In this document: positions 18,658 to 26,729 of the stretch, piece after piece
How the letters are laid out: each line of letters opens with the position of its first letter
Position numbering within the stretch: position 1 is the stretch's first letter
Origin: Micromonospora rifamycinica
GTDB taxonomy: Bacteria > Actinomycetota > Actinomycetes > Mycobacteriales > Micromonosporaceae
Reading direction: 5' to 3'
Assembly: GCF_900090265.1 (NCBI RefSeq)
Contig: NZ_LT607752.1
Span: 1,178,001 to 1,242,000, forward strand
Length of the DNA stretch: 64,000 nt
Translations under genes and position numbers: made by a program
The notes under the pieces: model-generated
Database searches by the model: none
What the model saw: only the letters and a program-made list of their open reading frames with translations
What the model was told of the DNA's origin: nothing

Positions 18658-19542
18658 GTGACCGGTCAGGCCAGCCCGCCGACCAGCGACGTCCCGGGCG
18701 ACCCACCCGTACACCTGCATCTGCTCGGCGGTTTCCGGCTGTTGCACGGCGACACCCCCGTGGTGGTGCCCCGGGGGCTGCAACGGGTGATCGCCGTGAT
18801 CGGGCTGCGCCCCGGCGCCACCCGCAGCAACCTGGCTGGTCTGCTCTGGCCGGACGTGCCGGAGGAGCGGGCGCTGTCGTCCCTGCGCACCGCCCTGTGG
18901 CGGCTCCGCCAGGACCCGTGCTGCCCGCTGCTGGCCAGCGGTGACACCGTCCGTCTCGACCCGACGGTCCGGCTCGACGTGGACGACCTCGTCGCCGCCG
19001 CGGCCCGGGTCCGCAGCGGCGGCGACCCGCACGCCGCCGCCCTCGCGCTCGCCGCCGGCACCCGCGACCTGCTCCCCGGCTGGTACGACGACTGGGTGCT
19101 GCTGGACCGGGAACGGCTGCGCCAGCTCCGCCTGCACATGCTGGAACAACTCGCCGCCGACCAGCTCGAGGCCGGCCGGCACGGCGAGGCGTTGCAGGCC
19201 GCCCTGGAGGCGATGGCCGCTGAACCGCTCCGCGAGACGCCGCACCGCCTGGTGGTACGCATCCACCTCGCCGAGGGCAACGCGTTCGAGGCGGTGCACG
19301 CCTTCTACGTCTACCGGGACCTGCTCATGCGGGAGCTGCGGCTGGAACCGTCCCCCGCGATGTGCGCCCTGGTCGACGAGACTCTCGCGCCGATCCGGCA
19401 GGCCACCCGCCGCACCCCGGCCACCCGCCGTCACGATCCCTCCGGGCGGCGTGACGAGCAGGTGACAGCACCACCGCCAGGGTGGACCCACCGTGAGCCC
19501 CGCACCGACCGGGGCACACCACCGGCGAGAGGGGTCCGATGA
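18658..19542 (+). CDS. SARP/BTAD-family transcriptional regulator
   Basis: A 294-aa regulator with the architecture of Streptomyces antibiotic regulatory proteins. The N-terminal OmpR-like winged helix (LHLLGGFRLLHGDTPVVVPR through LRTALWRLRQD, about residues 13-90) is followed by a bacterial transcriptional activation (BTAD) domain of TPR-like helices (about 100-245, RDLLPGWYDDWVL, EAVHAFYVYRDLL). The last 45 residues are Pro/Arg-rich and disordered. GTG start at 18658 after a GGGGG tract; no ATG lies in a better position. It is divergent from the PKS operon and overlaps the cyclase gene by 4 nt, so it is almost certainly the pathway-specific activator. It lacks the ATPase domain of large SARPs. 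Confidence 0.88.
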   Translation: MTGQASPPTSDVPGDPPVHLHLLGGFRLLHGDTPVVVPRGLQRVIAVIGLRPGATRSNLAGLLWPDVPEERALSSLRTALWRLRQDPCCPLLASGDTVRLDPTVRLDVDDLVAAAARVRSGGDPHAAALALAAGTRDLLPGWYDDWVLLDRERLRQLRLHMLEQLAADQLEAGRHGEALQAALEAMAAEPLRETPHRLVVRIHLAEGNAFEAVHAFYVYRDLLMRELRLEPSPAMCALVDETLAPIRQATRRTPATRRHDPSGRRDEQVTAPPPGWTHREPRTDRGTPPARGVR

Positions 19543-19886
19543 GCCGTCTGGTGATCGTCAGCAGGATCATTCCCGGCGCGGAGGGGCGGGTCGCCCAGAT
19601 CTTCGCCGAGTCCGACGCGACCGAACTACCCGCTCTCACCGGGCTGCGGCACCGCTCCCTGTACCGCCTGCACGACCTGTGCGTGCACCTGATGGAGACC
19701 ACCGACGTGGACGTCGACACCCTGGTCACCGCCCACCACCACCCGCTGTACCAGCGGACCAACGAGCGGCTGTCGGCACACACGTCGTCGTACCTGCCGA
19801 CCTGGCGGTCGCCCCGGGACGCGCCGGCCGGCTGCTTCTACAGCTGGGACGTCGCCGACGCGACCACCCCGGAGGCCCTGCGCTGA
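19539..19886 (+). CDS. TcmI-like polyketide cyclase
   Basis: A 115-aa member of the TcmI/WhiE-VII-type family, small ferredoxin-like-fold cyclases that close later rings of aromatic polyketides. Family signals are VIVSRIIPGAEGRVAQIF, TELPALTGLRHRSLYRLHDL, HPLYQRTNERL and the C-terminal CFYSW. The ATG overlaps the SARP stop (ATGA), so the cyclase is co-expressed with the regulator rather than with the KS operon. Its presence argues that the KS-alpha/CLF product is a multi-ring aromatic. It marks the right edge of the cluster. Confidence 0.9.
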   Translation: MSRLVIVSRIIPGAEGRVAQIFAESDATELPALTGLRHRSLYRLHDLCVHLMETTDVDVDTLVTAHHHPLYQRTNERLSAHTSSYLPTWRSPRDAPAGCFYSWDVADATTPEALR

Positions 19887-19903
19887 GCGTCACCACCGTC
19901 ACC

Positions 19904-19990
19904 GCCGGGGTGAGCCGTCGCCGGCCGGTAGGGCCGGGGTGAACCGTCGCCGGCCGGTACCGCCGGGGTGAGCCGTCGCCGCTGGTAGGG
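19904..19990. repeat. 29-bp tandem repeat (3 copies) after the cyclase gene
   Basis: Units beginning GCCGGGGTGA start at 19904, 19933 and 19962, giving a regular 29-bp period (core GAGCCGTCGCCGGCCGGTA, with single-base changes). The array starts 17 bp after the cyclase stop codon. Confidence 0.85.
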
Positions 19991-20172
19991 CCGGCTGCGG
20001 CGGGTGCGGCCGCGACGACACCGCGTCGCGGTGTCGGCACCGCCCGACACCGGGCATTCCACCTGCGCAACGAGGGGCGGTCCTCCCTGTCGTCCGACAT
20101 ACGCGTATGCGAAGCTGCGGCGGGTCTTCGCGTTTTCCTCGCGACGACGACATACGCAATAGGGAGGTAGCC

Positions 20173-21516
20173 GTGCCGTCGACTTTCGGGCAATGGCTGA
20201 TCGTGATTCTGGCCCTGCTGGTCGGCCTGGCCGGCGGGTGGGCGCTGTGGGGACGGCAGAAGCCGACCGTGACAGCGCCCATCGTGGAGGGTGACCCGGT
20301 CGTCGGGCTCTCCCCCGAGGAGAAGGCCGCCGCCACGATCGACGCCCCGCGCCCGGACGCCACGGTCGACGCCGCCCCGCTGCCCGCCGCCGTCGTGGAC
20401 GAGCCCGCCCCGCACCAGGCCACCACCGCGCCGGCCACCGGTGACGCCGCCGCGACCACCGGCCCCACCGCACCCGTCGACGACACCCCCCTGGCCGACC
20501 GGGTCACGACCGACCCGACCCCGGTCGACCAGGTTCCCGTAGCCGTCGACGAGGTTCCTGTCGACCACGCGTCGGCCGACCAGGTTCCGGCCCTCGACGG
20601 TACGCGCACCACCGTCGCCGCCGACCGGCCCGTCCCGCTGACCGACATCGAGGACGAGCCGGCCGCCGCCGACCGCACCGGCGCTGACCCGTCGGCCCCG
20701 GTCACCGTCACCGACGGGAGCACCGTGTCGGTCCCCGCCCCCCGGACCGCCGTCGAGGACACCCCCGAACCGGCCGCCGACCTGCCGGAGCCGACCCCGG
20801 CCGACGCCGAACCCACCGCCACCGGACCGGCCGCGGACGACCCGGTGACCGAGCGGCCCGCCGAGCCGACGGCCGAGGCCGCACCGGCCGACCCGGTGCC
20901 GGCCGACCCGGCGACCGCGCCGGACCCGGCCACCCGTACGCCGATCACCGGCGCGGAGCCGGAGCCGGCCATGTCCGACGACGCGCCGGCCGCCGCCGAC
21001 ACCGACGACGCGCGGGCCGCCCTGGTCACCGCGCCGGAGTCCACCACCCCGGCCGCCGCCGGCACCGACGACGCGCCGGCAACCCCGGCAGCCGCGCCGG
21101 AGCGCACCGACCCGGTCGCCGCCGACGTGGATGGCGCGCCGGCAGGCGTTGCGGCGGTGGTCCCGACGCAGCGCACCGACCCGGACCGCGCCCCCGTCGC
21201 GGGCACCGCCCCTCTCCAGGACGCCGCCCTTCTCCAGGACGCCGCCACCGGGCAGGACGAGCCGGCGGACGACTTCCGCCGCATCCAGGGCGTCGGCCCG
21301 AAGATCGCCGCCGCCCTCCAGGCTGCCGGTGTCCGCACCTACCGGCAGCTCGCCGAACTCGACGAGGCGAGCCTGCGGGACACGATCCGCGCCGCAGGGC
21401 TGCGCGCCACCGCCAGCCTGGCCACCTGGCCGCAGCAGGCGAGGGTACTGGCCGGTGCGGGTGCCGAGGCCACCCGGGTGCTGCCGACGCCGACCGGAGG
21501 CGACGCCCAGGGCTGA
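20173..21516 (+). CDS. membrane-anchored protein with disordered linker and C-terminal helix-hairpin-helix domain
   Basis: A 447-aa protein. It has an N-terminal single transmembrane helix (WLIVILALLVGLAGGWALWG, residues about 7-26) and then about 340 residues of Ala/Pro/Asp/Thr-rich low-complexity sequence. A compact helix-hairpin-helix domain follows near the C-terminus (DDFRRIQGVGPKIAAALQAA, then GVRTYRQLAELDEASLRDTI). HhH domains bind DNA non-specifically or mediate helix contacts; the short GVGPKIAAAL type is often found at the end of actinobacterial membrane or ribosomal-like proteins. The GTG at 20173 has GGAGG a few nt upstream; the open frame from 20107 lacks a ribosome-binding site. 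Function is unknown; a tether between membrane and nucleoid is only a guess. Confidence 0.75.
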   Translation: MPSTFGQWLIVILALLVGLAGGWALWGRQKPTVTAPIVEGDPVVGLSPEEKAAATIDAPRPDATVDAAPLPAAVVDEPAPHQATTAPATGDAAATTGPTAPVDDTPLADRVTTDPTPVDQVPVAVDEVPVDHASADQVPALDGTRTTVAADRPVPLTDIEDEPAAADRTGADPSAPVTVTDGSTVSVPAPRTAVEDTPEPAADLPEPTPADAEPTATGPAADDPVTERPAEPTAEAAPADPVPADPATAPDPATRTPITGAEPEPAMSDDAPAAADTDDARAALVTAPESTTPAAAGTDDAPATPAAAPERTDPVAADVDGAPAGVAAVVPTQRTDPDRAPVAGTAPLQDAALLQDAATGQDEPADDFRRIQGVGPKIAAALQAAGVRTYRQLAELDEASLRDTIRAAGLRATASLATWPQQARVLAGAGAEATRVLPTPTGGDAQG

Positions 21517-21678
21517 TCGGCTCGGCCGCGGGGGCCGGTGGGGCGTACCCGGCACGTGCCTACCGGCCCGCGCACCCACCGGCCGGAAACTGACCGTTCC
21601 GGAATACCGTTTATCCGGTCCCGACCGGTGGGTACATGGGCGTCACCTCAAATACAACACCAGCCGGGAGGCACCCCC

Positions 21679-21885
21679 ATGCGCGGTTCGTCGATCCTCG
21701 GAGTCATCGTCGTCATCTGGTTGATCATCGGTGCTGTCGCCGCCGGTCAGCGCGGTTACTACGGAAACGACGACACCAACTGTGCCGAGGCCGGCACCAT
21801 CCTGGTGACCATCGTGGCCGGGCCGCTCAACTACATCGGCGCCAACCCGAAGATCGACTGCAAGCTCCCCGAGCCTTCGAAGTAG
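21679..21885 (+). CDS. small membrane protein, unknown function
   Basis: A 68-aa protein. Residues about 5-23 (SILGVIVVIWLIIGAVAAG) form one hydrophobic helix, followed by an Asn/Asp-rich stretch with two cysteines (TNCAE and KIDCK) and a second hydrophobic segment (TILVTIVAGPLNYIG). ATG with GGGAGG 7 nt upstream. I do not recognise a named family. The two cysteines could form a disulfide if the tail is outside. Confidence 0.65.
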   Translation: MRGSSILGVIVVIWLIIGAVAAGQRGYYGNDDTNCAEAGTILVTIVAGPLNYIGANPKIDCKLPEPSK

Positions 21886-22041
21886 ACCGCGCCCGCCCGG
21901 CCCGCGCCCACCCCTCGGGGCGCGGGCCGCCTCATGTCCGCTCCAGATCACTACCCTGTCGCCCACCCCACACCCGCTAACCTTCCTAGGAACCCACCCT
22001 GTATCCTCGACCACCCCGCCCATCGACGCCCATCACTCGTC

Positions 22042-22098
22042 GATCAAGAGGTAACGGTCAGCATGGCGCGCTCTGGTGACCTGAACCTCTTGATCACC
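22042..22098. terminator. inverted-repeat element, probable bidirectional terminator (second copy)
   Basis: GATCAAGAGGT (22042-22052) and ACCTCTTGATC (22085-22095) form a perfect 11-bp inverted repeat with a 32-nt loop. The right half, read in reverse complement, is GGTGATCAAGAGGTTCAGGT, essentially the left half of the element at 1007-1063. Like that copy it lies between convergent genes (small membrane protein and APC permease). Confidence 0.5.
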
Positions 22099-22118
22099 GG
22101 CGCAAGCACGGGCCGGGC

Positions 22119-22204
22119 CGGGGGCGGGGGCGGGGCCGGAGCGGGGGCGGGGCGGGGGCGGGGGCGGGGGCGGGGCGGGGGCGGGAGGACGGGCGGGAGC
22201 GGGG
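22119..22204 (+). repeat. G-rich low-complexity tract
   Basis: About 85 bp made of GGGGGC and GGGGC units with only occasional A, ending against the stop codon of the permease. The plus strand carries many runs of four to five G, so it could form G-quadruplexes. On the permease mRNA it would be a C-rich 3' tail. Confidence 0.8.
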
Positions 22205-24313
22205 TCAGCCGGCTACGTGGATGCCGGGGCGGCGGGAGGGGTCGGGTTCGCTCTTGCGGATGATCTCCCGGACCACCGGTGGGGTGTCGCCGCGGCCCAG
22301 GATCAGGTAGCGCAGCAGATGGGCGATCGGGTTCCCCTCCGACCACTCGAAGTGGGCGTGCGGACGGACGCCGGTGCCGTCGCGCAGCGCCAGCAGGATC
22401 GCGGCGATCGCGTTCGGCACCGCCGGGCTGCCGGCCCGCAGCACCCGGAACCCGCCCACCTCGACCCCGCGCACCCGGAGCACCCGACTGAACTCCGAGG
22501 GATCCACCACGTCGATCTCCAGGAAGAGCACGTCGGAGGCGCCGGGCACCGGGTTCATGCCCCGTTGCGCCCGCTCCTTGACCCGGTACTCCTTGAGCGC
22601 GCCGCTGTCGCGCTTGTGGGCGATCAGGTGCAACCGGCCGTCGTGGGCCAGCGACTCGGCGACGAAGCGGCGGGCCGGCTCGTCGAACTCGATCCGCTCG
22701 GCCCGCAGCTCGGTGGTCCGGGTGACCCGGGAGACCAGCGAGACCACGACGATGCCGGCGACGAACAGTCCGGAGATGGCGATCCCGTCCGGCTTCGCGA
22801 TCACGTTCTCGGTCAACGCGTAGAGCAGCATCGCGGTCAGCACCGTGAAGCCGACCGCGGCGAACCGGTGGTGGGCCCGGACCGCCGCGATGGTCACCGC
22901 GACCGCGCCGGAGACCATCATCGCCAGGATCCCGGTGGCGTACGCGCCGGCCTGGGCGTTCACGTCGGCCCGGAAGGCGACGGTGAGGATGATGCTGATC
23001 AGCGTGTACACCAGGACCACCGGCCGGACCGCCCGCCCCCACTCGGGCGCCATCCCGTACGACGGCAGGTAACGCGGCACGATGTTGATCAGGCCGGCCA
23101 TCGCCGACGCCCCGGCGAACCAGAGGATCAACACGCTGCTGATGTCGTAGACCGTGCCGAAGCCCTCCCCGAGGTGCGCGTGGGCGAGCCAGGCCAACGC
23201 CCGGCCGTTCGCCGCGCCCCCGGGTTGGAACTCGCGCGGCGGGATCAGCACGGTGGTGACGAACGCGGTGGCCAGCAGGTACACCGACATGATCAACGCG
23301 GCGGCGGTGAGCAGCCGCCGGGTGTTGCGGATCCGCGCGGCCAGCCGCTGCTGGCGATCCGCACCCGCCCCACGGACCAGCGGCATCATGCTCACCCCGG
23401 TCTCGAAGCCGGACAGGCCGAGGACCAGCAGCGGGAAGGCCAGCACGGCAGGGCCGAGCACGGCACCGAACCCGTCGCCCCCGGCGGTCAGCGCGGCCGT
23501 CCAGTCCTTTACGGCGGCCGGGTCGGCGGCGATCTCGGCCAGACCGGCCGCCACGGTCACCGCGTTGAGCGCGAGAAAGACCACGACCAGCGGTACGGCC
23601 ACCAGCACCGCCTCGCTGAACCCGAGCAGGAACACCCCGCCGAGGACGAGCAGCAGCGCCACCGTCACCAGTACGGCCGTCCCGGTGCCGTGCGGCGCCG
23701 ACGACGGCAGGTACGGGTTCTCCAGCAGATGCACCGTCGCGTCGGCGGCGGACAGGGTGATCGTGACGATCCACGAGGTGGCGACGAAACCGAGCAGCAC
23801 CAGCACGAAGAGCTTGCCCCGCCAGAACGGCAGCAGCCGCTCCAGCATCGCCACCGAACCCTGCCCGTGCGGGCTCTCCCGGGCGACCCGGCGGTACATC
23901 GGCAGCATCCCGAACAGGGTGAGCGCCACGATCAACAGGGTGGCCAGCGGGGAGAGCGCGCCGGCGGCCAGCGCCGCGATACCCGGCAGGTAGGACAGGG
24001 TCGAGAAGTAGTCGACGCCGGTCAGGCACATCACCTGCCACCAGGGGTGCCGGCGCTGGCTGCCCTCCTCGGTCTCCGGGCCGACCGGCTGCACCCGGTG
24101 CGCGAAGAGCCACCGGCGAAGGCCGCCCTGGGGTCGCGCCGGCCGGGCGTGGCTCTCCACGCACTCCGGCAGCCGCACCGGCCCCGGCCGGGTGCGCTCG
24201 CCCTGGCCGGCGGACCGGGCCTCCCGCAGCGCCCGCCCGTGCCCCGGCGACGGCGTGCTCCCCCGTCGTTCCCGGGGCCGCCGTTCGCGTGCGCCGTCCC
24301 GCCCGTCCACCAT
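22205..24313 (-). CDS. APC-superfamily permease with C-terminal cytoplasmic domain
   Basis: A 702-aa integral membrane transporter. An Arg-rich N-terminal tail of about 90 residues precedes the core, which begins [20 protein letters not shown] and contains about 12 hydrophobic segments (for example [41 protein letters not shown]). A soluble domain of about 200 residues closes the protein ([11 protein letters not shown] to [13 protein letters not shown]). This layout matches APC-family permeases annotated as amino-acid or Kup-like potassium transporters in actinomycetes; the substrate cannot be assigned. The Gly in [13 protein letters not shown] is a family hallmark. The start is the first ATG; a shorter start within the Arg-rich tail is possible. 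It is transcribed alone. Confidence 0.82.
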   Translation of the reverse strand: MVDGRDGARERRPRERRGSTPSPGHGRALREARSAGQGERTRPGPVRLPECVESHARPARPQGGLRRWLFAHRVQPVGPETEEGSQRRHPWWQVMCLTGVDYFSTLSYLPGIAALAAGALSPLATLLIVALTLFGMLPMYRRVARESPHGQGSVAMLERLLPFWRGKLFVLVLLGFVATSWIVTITLSAADATVHLLENPYLPSSAPHGTGTAVLVTVALLLVLGGVFLLGFSEAVLVAVPLVVVFLALNAVTVAAGLAEIAADPAAVKDWTAALTAGGDGFGAVLGPAVLAFPLLVLGLSGFETGVSMMPLVRGAGADRQQRLAARIRNTRRLLTAAALIMSVYLLATAFVTTVLIPPREFQPGGAANGRALAWLAHAHLGEGFGTVYDISSVLILWFAGASAMAGLINIVPRYLPSYGMAPEWGRAVRPVVLVYTLISIILTVAFRADVNAQAGAYATGILAMMVSGAVAVTIAAVRAHHRFAAVGFTVLTAMLLYALTENVIAKPDGIAISGLFVAGIVVVSLVSRVTRTTELRAERIEFDEPARRFVAESLAHDGRLHLIAHKRDSGALKEYRVKERAQRGMNPVPGASDVLFLEIDVVDPSEFSRVLRVRGVEVGGFRVLRAGSPAVPNAIAAILLALRDGTGVRPHAHFEWSEGNPIAHLLRYLILGRGDTPPVVREIIRKSEPDPSRRPGIHVAG

Positions 24314-24417
24314 CCCCCCGACCGCCCTGGTAGCCCCTGTTCCCGACGGTAGGCGCTGGCACCGGCTCCGCCGGCCGGAACGGGGAAGCCGGGGGATCCC
24401 TCAGGCCGGGCGCATCG

Positions 24418-24828
24418 TCAGGCCGGGTGGGCGGCGCCCGGTGGCGCGACGGACAGTGCCCCCAGCAGGGCGTCGGGGTCGGTGACGGTCACCGTGGCCG
24501 CCGGGTGGCGCAGCCACCGGCCGGGGGCCAGCCCCGGCACCGGCGAGCCGAACCGCAGGCACACCCCGGCCGTGGTGCCGGTACCGAAGGTCACCCCGCC
24601 GTCGGCCAGCGACAGGTGCGGCCCGACCACCCGCCACCAGCGGTACGGCCCACCGCGCCGGGCACCGACCACGTTCCCCCGCGCGGTACGCAGCCGCCAG
24701 GGGCCGAACCGGATCGCCACCGTCTCGTCGTCGACCACCACGGCACAGGTCCGCGGCCGGATGCCGAGCAGCGCCAGCGGGGCCTGGAACCTCGGGTCGA
24801 ACCGGAACGCGAACCGGTGTACGGGCAT
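24418..24828 (-). CDS. conserved actinobacterial hypothetical protein
   Basis: A 136-aa soluble, beta-rich protein (VHRFAFRFDPRFQAPLALLG, VAIRFGPWRLRTARGNV, RWWRVVGPHLSLADGGVTFG). I recognise no named domain, but the alternation of Trp/Arg/Gly and hydrophobic strands looks like a genuine fold of the small PH-like or DUF type. ATG at 24828; the open frame continues upstream in the wrong composition. It stands alone between the permease and the kinase-like gene. Function unknown. Confidence 0.6.
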   Translation of the reverse strand: MPVHRFAFRFDPRFQAPLALLGIRPRTCAVVVDDETVAIRFGPWRLRTARGNVVGARRGGPYRWWRVVGPHLSLADGGVTFGTGTTAGVCLRFGSPVPGLAPGRWLRHPAATVTVTDPDALLGALSVAPPGAAHPA

Positions 24829-25016
24829 GGCCGACGGATACCCGGTGCACGCCACCCGACACCCGGCCCCGCCGACGGGTGACCCGGACTCCTGGAGCGC
24901 GGACCGGCAGCGGCCACGGACCGGACCGGCACACCGGCCCCCATGCCCGGACCGACACGCACTCCGGCCAGCATCCCGGCCCCGTGCCCGGACCGGCGGG
25001 TGACGGCGGGAAGGTG

Positions 25017-25766
25017 TCAGGTCAGGGCGCGGGTCCAGTCGTCGACGTGTGCGGTCAGGTGGTCGGCGACCGACCGCCAGTAGGGGCCGTCCTCGGCGTG
25101 GATCCTGGCCCACGGCTGCACGCCGTCCCGGGCGCCGTCGCGCAGCAGGTCGTACATCGCGCGGGCCCGGGGACCGAGGGTCGCGGCGAGCGCGGGGCGC
25201 TCCGCCGCCGGCAGGCCGTAGCCGTCGACCAGGACCCGCAGCCGGTGGGCCGACTCCGCGACCGGCCGGTCGGGGCGCATCCCGGCCATCGCCTGCGCGG
25301 CGTACGCCAGCTCCCAGCGGCGGGTGCCGGGGCCGGCGCCGTCCCAGTCGATCAGCACCCAACCGCGCGGGGCGCGGACCAGGTTCCACGGTGCCGCGTC
25401 GTGGTGGCAGATCAGATCCGTGCCGTCGGGGCGGATCGGCACCTGCCACCGGGCCGACGCCGGGGGCACGAAGTCGGCCACCGCGCGGTGCAGGTCGGCC
25501 AGCAGGCGACCGATCGAGGCCAGCTCGCCGGTCCGGTACCGGCCGGCGGGGTGTCCGCACTCTCCCGGCACGTACTCCAGCACCTGACGGCCCTGGTCGT
25601 CACGGCCCAGCGGCCGGGGCGCACCGTCGAAGCCGGCGTCGTGCAGGTGGGTCAGCAGTGCGTCGACCGCATCGGTCCACGGGCCGACCGGCCGGCGGAC
25701 GGTGTCACCGACCCGGACCACCCCGGTGGTCACGTTGCCGGGCAGCGGCTGTTCGTCGGGGCGCAT
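25017..25766 (-). CDS. aminoglycoside phosphotransferase (APH)-fold kinase
   Basis: A 249-aa protein of the APH/choline-kinase fold. The Brenner motif is ICHHDAAPWNLV (catalytic Asp about residue 125) and the Mg-binding DFG-equivalent is VLIDWDGAGPG (about 138-148). The N-terminal lobe is short. Members phosphorylate small hydroxylated molecules; resistance function should not be assumed, since many actinomycete paralogues are of unknown role. ATG at 25766. No neighbour points to a substrate. Confidence 0.82.
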   Translation of the reverse strand: MRPDEQPLPGNVTTGVVRVGDTVRRPVGPWTDAVDALLTHLHDAGFDGAPRPLGRDDQGRQVLEYVPGECGHPAGRYRTGELASIGRLLADLHRAVADFVPPASARWQVPIRPDGTDLICHHDAAPWNLVRAPRGWVLIDWDGAGPGTRRWELAYAAQAMAGMRPDRPVAESAHRLRVLVDGYGLPAAERPALAATLGPRARAMYDLLRDGARDGVQPWARIHAEDGPYWRSVADHLTAHVDDWTRALT

Positions 25767-25840
25767 CGCACCATCCTGGCCGAACGGACGCGTCCCCGCG
25801 CGCCGGTTTCCCGGCGCGCGGGGACCCCCCGTCGCGGCTG

Positions 25841-26611
25841 CTACTGCAGGAACGCCCCCAGTGGTGACAGCAGCAGCCGGCCGAGCGCAGCGGCGTTGTC
25901 GTCCAGCCGGGTGCGCTCGCCGTCACGGGCCTGCGGATCGTGCCGGCAACGCCAGATCTTCTGCGCGTTGCGCCAGGCCACGTCCCTGGTGTATTCGACC
26001 AGTTCGCCCTGGTACCAGTCGTCGATGTCCCCGTTGAGCATGTCGAGGAGCAGCTGCCACCGCTCCAGGTAGCCGCGCCGCAGCGAGGGGATCTTGTCGG
26101 CGAAGATGTCGTTGATCTTGAGGTAGTCCCGGTGCTGCTCGGTGCCGTCCACCGGCTCGGACTCCAGGTGGTCGAACGTGGTCACCAGGGCGAACGGCAG
26201 GTCGAAGTTGATGTGCGCGTTCACCCCCGCCGCCGCCGACGGCAACGGCCGGGCGTCCGGGCCGCGCATCCGCTGGAACAGGCAGGACCAGGCGCGCGGG
26301 GTGGTCGGGCTCGACTCGGTCCACAACCGCATCGCGTCGAAGTAGCGGGCCGCGAACTCGACGTCCAGCCGGGACAGGAAGACCGGGTCGGCGAAGTAGT
26401 CGTCGTAGAGCCCCTCCAGCACCCGGCTGGTGATGGTCAGGTAGAGCCGGTTGAAGTCGGCCAGCGGGCAGCTCCGCTCCAACGGCGGCATCCGGACCAG
26501 CAGATCCTGGAGCTTGGTGAGGTGGTCGACCACCGCCGGTACGTCCTCCGGATGATCGGCGAGCAGGTCGACGATGTCCGCGTGGACGGGCCCCCAGACC
26601 GGTTCCCTCAT
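25841..26611 (-). CDS. DUF5995-family protein
   Basis: A 256-aa, mostly helical soluble protein matching the DUF5995 family as I recall it, with the signature AAGVNAHINFDLPFALV (about residues 127-143) and a conserved early segment ERSCPLADFNRLYLTIT. The H-x-N-x-D triad is the only candidate active-site patch. ATG at 26611 immediately behind GGAGGAG. Function unknown. It lies upstream of, and in the same direction as, nothing obviously related. Confidence 0.65.
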   Translation of the reverse strand: MREPVWGPVHADIVDLLADHPEDVPAVVDHLTKLQDLLVRMPPLERSCPLADFNRLYLTITSRVLEGLYDDYFADPVFLSRLDVEFAARYFDAMRLWTESSPTTPRAWSCLFQRMRGPDARPLPSAAAGVNAHINFDLPFALVTTFDHLESEPVDGTEQHRDYLKINDIFADKIPSLRRGYLERWQLLLDMLNGDIDDWYQGELVEYTRDVAWRNAQKIWRCRHDPQARDGERTRLDDNAAALGRLLLSPLGAFLQ

Positions 26612-26729
26612 GACTCCTCCACAGTGGTCGGGGCAGCGCCGCGCCGTCGTTGTCGAGGGACAGCCTGTCAGCGCCGGTGTCGTACCGGATCAGTAGAACG
26701 ACGTATTCGACACCGCGCCGGACGTACGC

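Noticed and set aside
22044..24362. Longer minus-strand frame (772 codons) overlapping the permease
   Set aside because: It is a different frame with Arg/Gly/Pro-rich composition; the 702-aa frame has clear transmembrane helices.
25017..25766. Aminoglycoside resistance gene
   Set aside because: The APH fold is clear, but the context is not an antibiotic cluster and many actinomycete APH-fold proteins are not resistance enzymes.
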